Below are positions 12,024 through 20,511 of a DNA stretch of 64,000 nt, one piece after another. The translations under genes were made by a program, and so were the position numbers. This stretch comes from Leptodactylus fallax (Eukaryota; Chordata; Amphibia; Anura; Leptodactylidae), in the NCBI GenBank assembly GCA_947044405.1, contig CAMRHE010000054.1:5533501-5597500 (forward strand). Direction: 5' to 3'. The notes under the pieces are model-generated. The model was given only the letters and a program-made list of their open reading frames with translations, was not told the origin of the DNA and made no database searches. Each line of letters begins with the position of its first letter. Position 1 is the stretch's first letter.

Positions 12024-13343
12024 CACTACAGCCTCAGCACCTTTTGCCATGTGACCTTTCACCATTTTACTTCTTTTTATCTATATATTTTATGACTAAT
12101 GTTTAACTAAAGATCTGTAGTTTTATTTCATATTACATGTGTCATTTTGGGGGGTTTTGGTTGTAGTGGGTACACAAATTAAATTTGATGTTTGTTATGT
12201 TTTTGCTTTGCAATCGGTATAACCTCAGATCTCTGTAGTTTTTGTACGTTTATACATTTCACGTAACTGTAATTCCCTTTTCATTGGTGTCCCTCTGTAA
12301 TCTTTCTTTTACAGCAAAGTAAGCTATAAACGTTTGACAGCATCAAAAGTCATAAGCCATATGTAAATGAACCTAGGTAGTCACTGTAGGCATTAGCAGC
12401 TTCAGCCTAGTCACTTTGTCTGCATGCTAATCTGCTAATCACAGCTCCTGGGTATTGACATCTCCCTCGTGCCATCAGTGAGTGAAGGGACTGTGAAGGA
12501 GATGTCAATCACACCTAAGTGGCATGATTAGCAAAGGGACAGCTGAAGCTTCTCTCCGCCCACTGTGACTACCTAGATTAATTTACATATGACTTTTTAT
12601 GATTTCAGACATTTATAACTTCACTTTGCCATAACAGAAAGATTACAGAGTGCACCAATGGACATATACATAGCTCAGAACTACTTCAAAGGGTAGGCCA
12701 AGACACATGGCACTATTAATAAAGCAGATTTTTACTGACCATTGGCTATTATCAAAGAAAACTCGTTGCTGACCATAGCTCTAAATTTCTGTCTATCTAA
12801 GTGGGATTTCAGTTTTCCCTACAGATAGAGCTTTCAGTTTCCCTCAACCAATTTTCCTGACTATAACTGCTGATCTTGGTAGGCCTAGCATAGGAAAATT
12901 CTGCAGTCAAATCATTGTTTGAAGGGCCTTTTGTGTGGTAAAGGGTATCCAAACCAAATGGACCCTCTACCAGAATTAGGTGCTTTGAAAAACAATACAC
13001 AACTTAATTTACAATTAAAGTTGGATTTTACACATTACCTTTATTTCTCTACTCTAGTTAATGTTTTTTCCTAAGAATGAATAGTGATTCAATTCTCTGG
13101 GAGATATTTCTCACAATAAGCGTTTGCTTAGAGCAGTAGAATATCAGAATAGTTTCCAAATAAATTGTAAATTCAGCAGCATTAACTGAAACCACCTAAA
13201 ACACCAAATATGACACAAAATGAAATCCATAATAAAAAATACAGATATTTATTTATTTATTTAAACATTAGTAATAAAATATGTAAATAAAAAGAAGTAT
13301 AATGGTGAAAGGTCACATAACAAAAGATGCTGAGGCTGTAATG
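12024..13343. mobile_element. Non-autonomous DNA transposon with about 90-bp TIRs and TA duplication
   Basis: The left end begins CACTACAGCCTCAGCACC and continues through 'atgtgacctttcaccatt'. The right end is its inverted copy, read on the minus strand as CATTACAGCCTCAGCATC then 'atgtgacctttcaccatt'. A TA dinucleotide flanks both sides (12022-12023 and 13344-13345). The repeats match over about 90 bp. No transposase is present; the interior is filled by another palindromic element (12282-12661) and AT-rich sequence. The TA duplication suggests mobilisation by a Tc1/mariner-type transposase, which is inference. Confidence 0.8.
12282..12661. mobile_element. Palindromic MITE nested in the 12024 element
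   Basis: The sequence folds back on itself nearly end to end. The left arm starts 'cattggtgtccctctgtaat' and the right arm ends in its inverted form '..attacagagtgcaccaatg'. The arms stay matched through 'gtagtcac', 'cttcagc' and 'gacatctcc', about 160 bp each, around a short loop near 12480. No coding content. Confidence 0.78.
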
Positions 13344-14369
13344 TAACAAGACAATTGCATACTATACCAACCCATAATATCAAACAATATTAACTACATA
13401 AGAGGTGTGCAAAGAACATGAATACATTGTAAGTACAAGGTTGGAATAAAGGTATATCATATACTGGCACATACAGACCACAACCACCTGCCCCAATGCA
13501 CGATTCGTTAAAACTAACCAAACCACAGTTAAAAAAAAACCTCCTCACATTGTTGAAACCATTATACAATGTAAGCTTTAGAAATCTATATTTGGTCTTC
13601 ACATCATCATCATCCTTTTCACCCTTTTCAGTTGCCATCTGTACACAGAAACTTAATGATGCATTTCAATGTGTTGGTGGAATAATGGTCGGTAACTATC
13701 ATCACTTTAACATGTGACTTGAAGCCAACTGGATATACCATGCTGCTATCATTGTTGTTAAGTAAAGTAGTATAACATGCACTATATTCAAGCCTGGGGT
13801 AAAAATTCAGTGTGAAAGGACAGGATGATAAGAACACAGTACATTCATTTAAAATGTCCTTGCTTCATGGAAATCTTAAATTGTATTTATAGAACATTCC
13901 AACACCAGTTGCCACTAGTGTGACATCTTCTAACACAGGCCTCAATACAAAATGTCACAATGTAACAACTTAAAGGTTCTGACATCCTGATTAAATATTC
14001 TAATACTTTATAGACCATATAAGAAACTAAACCTGAGAGCACAAGCAAACATTCAATATAAAATATAGTATAGACAGCTATATGAATACATTTGGCCTCT
14101 TTTAGTTATTGTCTTCATTACATTGATACCTTCTAGCTGTAGCAATTGCATTTAAAAGATTTGACATGGATATTGCTGCATATAACAATATAAAGATAAT
14201 GAGGAAAATACACTTAATAAGAACAACAAAGCTGCATATAACATAGACTTTAGCTGTGTACTTCAGCTTAAAAAATAAAAATTATATTGTAAAATAGATT
14301 TTATTAAATTTGTGTAATTTAACAGGAGACTTTTGCACATATATCCATTGAGCAGGCACAGTACAATGT
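13344..14369 (-). other. Possible 3' UTR and downstream flank of HMGCLL1
   Basis: This lies directly downstream of the HMGCLL1 stop codon (the gene runs leftward). A polyadenylation hexamer AATAAA reads on the minus strand at 14300-14305, about 65 nt past the stop; others occur around 13250. Which is used, if any, cannot be decided from sequence. No other gene is seen. Confidence 0.35.
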
Positions 14370-14471
14370 TCACCGTGAAAATGCTGCTAAAGAAACTTTG
14401 GAATTTGTCTTCTTATTTAATGCAGAACAAATAAAATGACCAGTTTCCATCACTTTGTAGAGGTCAACCCC
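14370..14471 (-). CDS. HMGCLL1: HMG-CoA lyase-like protein, last coding exon
   Basis: Read on the minus strand, this 102-bp exon gives 33 residues and a TGA stop (14370-14372), starting GVDLYKVMETGHFIC and containing NKKTNSKV. This is the C-terminal tail of 3-hydroxy-3-methylglutaryl-CoA lyase, which splits HMG-CoA into acetoacetate and acetyl-CoA. The wording DLYKVME and NKKTNSKV fits the extramitochondrial paralogue HMGCLL1 better than HMGCL. A good acceptor (TTTTCAG) precedes the first base at 14471, and the exon opens in phase 0, matching the end of the exon at 38303-38428. The C terminus lacks the CKL-type peroxisomal ending of HMGCL. The exon appears intact. Confidence 0.9.
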   Translation of the reverse strand, partial: GVDLYKVMETGHFICSALNKKTNSKVSLAAFSR

Positions 14472-14771
14472 CTGAAAACAGAAAGAGATCAACAGTTTAA
14501 TAAAAAAAAAAAATAAAAACAACAAACAAAAAGAGAATATACTGTATGAAACAATTACAAATACAATCGGTCATAGTTGCATACACAGATTTAGTTGAGT
14601 TTGACAGAGTTTTGACTATTAAGATAAATTAGTTGACAAAAAAAAAAAAATGAAAAGGATCTGATCAATTCATATCTATGTGTATTATCATGGGCCTGTG
14701 TAAGCGACTCATGACAGGTTCTATTTCCATCCGTTTTGCGGCCCTGACTCACAGCACACACATATATTTGC

Positions 14772-14812
<41 letters not shown>

Positions 14813-15456
14813 GCAAAAAGAACAGGGGCAGCACCAAACAAAACAGACTGTGAGTGCATGTCCCACAGTCCAGAGCCAATGACTGTAATATATATATATA
14901 TATATATATATAGTGAACTGTATGTACATATATGTGTTGTGTATATGTGCTGTGAGCTGTATATATTTTTTTTTTTTGTCGTGCACAGTATAATATGTGT
15001 CTACACTTTATATAGACAATGCACATTACTACTTCTCTTGCCCTGTATAGGCGCTGCACAGTACCGCCTCTCGTCTTTTGTGCTTGGTTTAATTCACAGT
15101 ATCAGGTCTTATTATGTATATATAAATGGTGCACACTATCACTTCACTAATCCTGTATAATGGGTATAATTCTCTGTATCTGCTCTTCTATTTAAATGGA
15201 TGATGCACAGAACACTTCTTTTGTCTTGTATGATGAGTGTCATTCTCAGTGTCCTTTGAGCATTTTCACTTTTCACCTAAGGCAGCAGAAAGGCTAGGTG
15301 CAGCCCTTAAATGATCCTGAGGATAGGTCATAAATAACAAGGGAATGGAATACCCCTTTGAAGTGTTTATCCACTGAGGGGTCCTCACTCCAGCCTCATG
15401 ACAGCATTCAGGGAAACCCTGATAACCCAACTGCTGTTTCTCTTGTGAAGACAATA
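14472..15456. other. Intron sequence with two TA microsatellites
   Basis: Pure TA dinucleotide runs lie at 14775-14811 and 14887-14912; the first is bracketed by 'tttgcat' and 'atgcaaa', so it is itself palindromic. The long open frames over these runs on both strands (up to 160 codons) are products of the low-complexity sequence. Nothing else is recognised. Confidence 0.7.
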
Positions 15457-16786
15457 TACTGATAAGCAAAAGGGTAACAATGTTTTGAACTTTTCACTTT
15501 CAGGCTCCAAATCTCACCATCCACTACAGCTTCAAACGTGAGACTACCATCATTTTATAGACAAACATTTTGGCTATCTCATACATAATTTTGACTTGCA
15601 ACTATTTAGCATATGATTAGTTATGCAGATTCTTGTCATTTAACCGCATTACTGTTTTGCTCCTGGTTGTGAAAATATCTTTTTGTTCTTGTATACTACA
15701 AATTACAACCTCACATTCCGTAATAGCTCAGTGTGTTATTAAGTTGATTCCCAAGTGAAAGGTGACTGGTTCAAATTGAGGATCAGCCATGACGATTTTA
15801 CATGAAAAGAGAAACAGAATCATCCAGCTCATTGATAGTGGTCTCTCAGCCAAGAACATTGCTTAACTGCATCATGTGAGTGCCATTACAATTGAAAGAA
15901 TACGAAATGAAGTCCATCCATCCATTCAAAAGCCAAGAGGTGGACATCCAGGCAAAATATTGCAGGAAACAAGTCGGCTAAACACAAGGTCTATCAGTTC
16001 TAACACAGTAGTGGAGGTAGCTAATATGCTTTGTAATAGTGAGATCACAGACGTCCATGCAAGTACCATGCGACGCACATTACAAAAGTCTGGTATGGTG
16101 ACCCGAAAAAAGGTGAAGAAGCCTCAACTTCAATATTGTCATAAAAAGCTTTGGCTCAAATTTGCAAAAAAGTATAGGGGACAGTAGAAGATTGGAAACG
16201 GGTGGTTTGGAGTGATGAGACGAAAGTCAATAGACTGGACTCTGATGGGTGCAAATGGGTCACAATGCTAAGATAGTCGATATTGGCAAAGAAATGGTTA
16301 ACTGACAATGAGGTAGAGGTGCTGGATTAGCCCTTAAAGTCCCTAGACCTCAACCAAATAGAACACTTGTGGGTAGAGTTGAAGAAAAAGCTTTGTTCGT
16401 ACCTAAGTGAGTCACCTGGTATGCGCCGACATTGGGAATGTGTAGAAGACACTTGGAATCAGATTTCGGTCGAAACAAGCTTGAATCTGATCAAGAGCAT
16501 ACCCAGAAGGATTCAGGCAGTGTTGAAAGCTAAAAGGTGGATTTACATAACAATAAAAATGTAAATTTAGCTTTTTAGGAGCAAAACAGTTACAATGAAG
16601 TTACATGACAATAATCTGCATAACTAATCATATGCTAAATAATTGCAAGTCAAATTTATGTATTAGATAGCCAAGATGTTTGCTATAAAATGATGGTAGT
16701 CTCACATTCGAAGCTGTAGTGGATGGTGAGATATGGAGCCTGAAAGTCAAAAGTTCTAAACATTGTTACCCTTTTGCTCGTCAGTG
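15457..16786 (+). mobile_element. Internally deleted Tc1-like element with about 210-bp inverted repeats
   Basis: Left end (15457-15680) and right end (about 16560-16786) are long inverted copies sharing 'agcaaaagggtaacaatgtt', 'actacagcttc' and 'catatgattagttatgcag'. TA flanks both ends (15455-15456 and 16787-16788). At 1,330 bp it is shorter than a full Tc1 element. The long terminal repeats distinguish it from the other Tc1 families here. Confidence 0.8.
15795..16560 (+). pseudogene. Tc1-like transposase remnant inside the 15457 element
   Basis: N-terminal helix-turn-helix pieces can be read (an open stretch 15876-16187 includes PRGGHPGKI and TMRRTLQKSGMV). Then comes VVWSDETKVNRLDSDG in another frame (about 16202-16250), which holds the first catalytic aspartate. 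A deletion follows, and the C-terminal part is DLNQIEHLWVELKKKL (about 16350-16400) with the third catalytic position. The second catalytic region is missing. Several stops and frameshifts make it non-functional. Confidence 0.72.
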
Positions 16787-17483
16787 TACTTCACTATGTT
16801 ACTCTATTGCACACTTTTTTTGTATTTTGTGTTTTGTATGTAAAGCACCATAAAAACAATGATGTTCTAAAAATAAATAAAAATAATGCCACAAAACAGC
16901 AACAGCAACCTCCAGAATAATCATTTGGAGAGTACATTTAAAGTTTGAATGAACATGCTACCAAAGGATACAACATTCATAAAGGCCTATAAAACTTAAT
17001 AAGTTCCCTATCATTCCAGTACATGAGAAATGAAATTTACAAGTAAACAGTCAACAATCAGTTGCAACTTTTGTGAAATGATTCCATCTGGCTGCCAAAG
17101 TTCATTCTCATTTAGTTTATATGGTAATATACAATACACTAGTCATAAATCTACATATAATATACATATACATGTCGATTGTTCCTATAGTAGAATAGGC
17201 ACATACAGCAGGTACAAGAAAGATATCGGGATTGTATGTGGTATGTTAAGCAAATAACATAATGTGGCATTGCATTGGGAATAAGTTACTTCTTTTTTAT
17301 GACTGCAGAGTGTGTATTGTGACCAGCAGCTCATAACATTTGTTTTATGACCAGTGACCATAAGGTAAAGTGGAGAAGATAGATGGGCAATATTTGCTTT
17401 CTACACATTAACTGTTTGGTAGGGAGCTACAATTTTTTTGGCAAAAAAAATATATAAATTGGTTTGGTGTATGTTTTACCGAA
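16787..17483. other. Intron sequence, nothing recognised
   Basis: AT-rich, with no coding frame or terminal repeats that I could match. Confidence 0.5.
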
Positions 17484-17516
17484 TGGTTTTTTTTTTTTTT
17501 TTTTGAATAATATATA

Positions 17517-17547
<31 letters not shown>

Positions 17548-17578
17548 TTTTTTTATATTACTTATTTTGTGGGGTAGG

Positions 17579-17621
<43 letters not shown>

Positions 17622-17717
17622 TATTTTTTTTTTTTTTATATTTTTTTTTTTTTTTTTTTTTTTTTAATTTGTTTTTTTTTTTTTTTTTTATTTATTTTTG
17701 GTGGGTTTAAAAGATAA

Positions 17718-17761
<44 letters not shown>

Positions 17762-17772
17762 TATTTATTAAT
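17484..17772. repeat. T-rich low-complexity tract abutting the provirus
   Basis: Almost continuous T homopolymers with scattered A and G runs reach right up to the 5' LTR. Its texture differs from the surrounding intron, and a matching noisy tract lies just beyond the 3' LTR (26154-26485). It may be an assembly or base-calling artefact. Confidence 0.75.
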
Positions 17773-18185
17773 AGTAAGGGTTAAAAATATTTTGCTTTCC
17801 AGACATATATGCTGTTAAGGAAAAATAGAAGTTATTGCTCAAAGCATGTGGCCCACCACGAAGTCTGCGCTGTATGCCAGTATAGGATGTGGTTAAGATA
17901 AGGCAATAGCACAAACGTCCAAAAGTTGCTATCTTTGACCTTTTAACATTAAGTGATGTCTTGAAATATGCTTTTGTGTCAATCTGGTCTAAACCGGTTC
18001 TGGGACGTACGTGACTCTAAGACCAAATTTGGGTATCGTGTCATGTGATTGATGTATAACTGTGTTTCCTATATAACCTAGCTCTGCCAATCAATAAACT
18101 GAAGCATTCTATACATGACACCTTGCTGTCTGTTTGTCTGTTTCCCGAGCGCTCGATAATTGTTCCTTATTAATTAGGCCCAAGA
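17773..18185 (+). repeat. 5' LTR of the provirus
   Basis: It matches 25734-26153 base for base except for three internal substitutions (TT/GG at one place and one A/G), a one-base and an 8-base length difference, and the terminal T (AGTAAGG here, TGTAAGG in the 3' LTR). A TATA box (TATATAA, 18070-18076) and a polyadenylation signal (AATAAA, 18093-18098) are visible. The certain shared part ends at 18185. Similarity resumes in 'cataacc' plus a G run beyond it, so the true end may be the CA at 18216-18217. Confidence 0.93.
18070..18098 (+). promoter_or_regulatory. LTR TATA box and polyadenylation signal
   Basis: TATATAA at 18070-18076 followed by AATAAA at 18093-18098, an arrangement usual for retroviral LTRs where the R region begins shortly after the TATA box. 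The same pair is conserved in the 3' LTR (AATAAA at 26061-26066). Confidence 0.75.
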
Positions 18186-18222
18186 CAACATAACCCGGGG
18201 GGAATTCCCCCCTGACAGAACC

Positions 18223-18241
18223 TGGCTATCCAACGTGGAGC
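18223..18241 (+). promoter_or_regulatory. Candidate primer binding site, tRNA-Lys-like
   Basis: TGGCTATCCAACGTGGAGC starts with the TGG that pairs with the CCA end of a tRNA and, apart from the bases after TGGC, resembles the tRNA-Lys1,2 type site used by several retroviruses (TGGCGCCCAACGTGGGGC). It lies 5 nt after a CA that could end the LTR. The match is imperfect. Confidence 0.5.
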
Positions 18242-19005
18242 ATCAAAGATCGTCCGATGTGCAGCCGATAGTGTGCCAACCCACTCACCGATCGATTTGG
18301 AGATGGGACCGGAGGACCTCAGATGAATAAAACAGCGCTGTAAGGTAAGCCCTTGTCTTGCCAAATAACTTATCTGAGCTCCTACGTGTCTTTGATCCTG
18401 TGTAACGATGAGTAAGGTTAGTTGCTGCATGTTTTTGTGACACTTGATGCCATATTATATAGTACAGAAGAACCCTAATTAAAAGGGTATGTTGTCTGTG
18501 GTAGAGTGGGAGATCAAGTATACTGTTCTTTGTCTGCTGGTCATACTGTCATTTGGTTGCTACATCTGTTATAAAGTGCATAAGGCAGCACAGAAGGGAG
18601 AGACATTCTCCATCCTTAATCCCTAGCGTTGCGGACAAGGTCCGGAAAGAAAAGTACTGAGTGATTGAAAAGTCCTTGTTTTGGAACACTAGCCTCCAGC
18701 TGTGCCTGGACGGTCAGGGTCGAATGAGACCCGAGTAGTAGCACGAAAGACTGAGTAGAATCCGCGCAGGTACGTGCAATAATTCAGGTGTGTTTCGGTA
18801 AAGGGACACAGGCAGAAAGATCAGTCTGTGGAAACCAATTGAGGTTTTGCCCTAAGCACTACACCAGAACTTGCACATCAAGAATTAGTTCAAGGAAAAC
18901 AGAGTGTCTGTTTGGGAGTTCCCACTAGAGAAGTCAAAGTGACCCTCTATTGTCTTAATTGCCCTAGAGGAGTGGGAATTCACGGCTGATTAGCTACCAG
19001 CCAGT
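18242..19005 (+). other. Proviral leader (untranslated and packaging region)
   Basis: About 0.76 kb between the primer site and the gag start without a convincing frame. This is a normal place for the packaging signal and the env splice donor. The candidate donor 'aaggtaagc' near 18342 is only a motif match. Confidence 0.5.
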
Positions 19006-20511
19006 ATGGGGAAGGGACCCTCTAAGATATGGTACACCCCATATGAACTAATAGAGACAGGGTAAGGGAAAGAAGTTGCCGCCCAAGTAAAAACGATCCT
19101 TAAGAGAGCAGGGGTTCACAAGACAGGACTGTTTGATAGTAAATTTTGGGACCAATGGAGATTAGACCATGCAGGACAAATTCAGGAGCACAAATTACAA
19201 AGGGGAATATATGCTCTAATTGAAGGGAGCAACAGAGTAGAGAGGGAGGATTGGCCTCAAAAATCGGGTGATAAAAAGGTTACATTATATGCTTTACCCT
19301 CCGTCATGATTTTAAATCAAAAGGGACGGAACAGTCTACCATCTGCACCTCCACCATACAGAGGTTCAGAGGGATGGACTTGCAGAGTCTGTAGTCAACA
19401 GAACCCAGACTACAGAGAAACTTGTCTGGCATGTGGAGCTTATCGCCCACACCCACAACAAGTAAAAATGCTACCACCACCCAATGTTGAGATCCTCCCT
19501 CCACCACCCCCACCAGAGCCAGCACAACAATTATACCCAGTTTTAACAAGATCCCAAACTAGGAGAACTTCAGGTGTCCAGGTTCCCCGTACCGCTACCA
19601 ATACAGAGGAGGATTCAAAAGAGGAAGGCACATCCCCGTCTCCTTCTAGAGGAGCAACAGGGGGAGGGACGGTTATTCAGGATGTCACCACAACTACAGT
19701 TGAATGGCGACCCTGGACCCCCAGTGAACAATTGGCTCTTTGTCAACAACTACCAGACCCTCAGTTAGAGCCTAGTGCCTTTCTTAGAAAAATGAAAATG
19801 ATCCAGATGAATTATAAAGCCAGTTGGAAGGACCTTATGGCCCTTGCACAGGTTAAATGTACCGAGGGACTGATGGGGACCATTAATCTTACTGCCCGGT
19901 TTGGTAGAAATGAGCCCCGCAGTACACAAACCACCAGGAGTGGGGAAGATTTCTTAGATAGATTGCGATTATGGTGTGACAAACAAGCAGAAACCAGACG
20001 TACTGCCTTGACTACTTGTAAAAGGGAGAAGGGAGAGTCTGTTGAAGCATATTATGGCAGACTACTCACGAAGGTAGTAGATTCCGGCTGGGATGAGGCC
20101 CCTGTTGCCTTAAAGAACACCATGATTGCTGAAACATTCATGCAGGGAATAGGATCTACCTTAGCAGAAAAGATTAAGGGTTGTACCCCAGACTGGAGAC
20201 GTGTAGATCCTGATGATTTGTATGCCAAAGCTGTTGGTTTTGCTGTAGATGAAAGAGAGAAAAAGACAGCAGCCCCGGTAAAGAGTTACACTAATTCAGT
20301 TACTCCAAATCCGGGTAACCAGAGTAATCAGGGCAGACAGGGTACCCGCCCCAGACAACAGGGACAGAGAGAAACCAGAAAGTGTTTTAACTGTGGAAAG
20401 CAAGGACACTTGGCCAGAGATTGCTGGTGTCCCAAGCAAAGTGACAATAACAGAGGACAGTCTAGAAACTGCCCACCTGGCCCCAACCAAGGCCAGGGTA
20501 ATTCACAATGA
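19006..20511 (+). pseudogene. gag: Endogenous retrovirus gag polyprotein, one in-frame stop, RanBP2-type finger
   Basis: Gag builds the virion shell. The frame opens at ATG 19006 with MGKGPSK (a glycine-2 myristoylation candidate) and runs to TGA 20509-20511, 501 codons, with a single TAA at 19063-19065. Residue order: matrix (about 1-105); PSAPPPY at 112-118, overlapping P(S)AP and PPxY late motifs; W124-x-C126-x2-C129-x3-N133-x6-C140-x2-C143, an exact RanBP2-type zinc-finger pattern; a proline-rich run (about 150-175); capsid (about 225-425) with a major-homology-like KGESVEAYYGRL; and a CCHC knuckle CFNCGKQGHLARDC (20383-20424). The RanBP2-type finger is not a standard gag domain. Apart from the early TAA the frame is clean. 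Confidence 0.9.
19369..19440 (+). other. RanBP2-type C4 zinc finger encoded within gag
   Basis: Encodes GWTCRVCSQQNPDYRETC followed by LACG. The spacing W-x-C-x2-C-x3-N-x6-C-x2-C equals the RanBP2/NZF-class consensus, including the invariant Trp and Asn. In cellular proteins this fold binds ubiquitin, RNA or Ran-type partners. Its role here is unknown. It sits directly downstream of the late-domain motifs. Confidence 0.85.

Noticed and set aside
14678..15160. 160-codon plus-strand frame and overlapping minus-strand frames
   Set aside because: They run through TA dinucleotide runs and give alternating Ile-Tyr; low-complexity artefact.
19306..19308. Gag start at ATG 19306
   Set aside because: The same frame is open upstream to ATG 19006 except for one TAA, with a plausible matrix domain and a myristoylation-type start.
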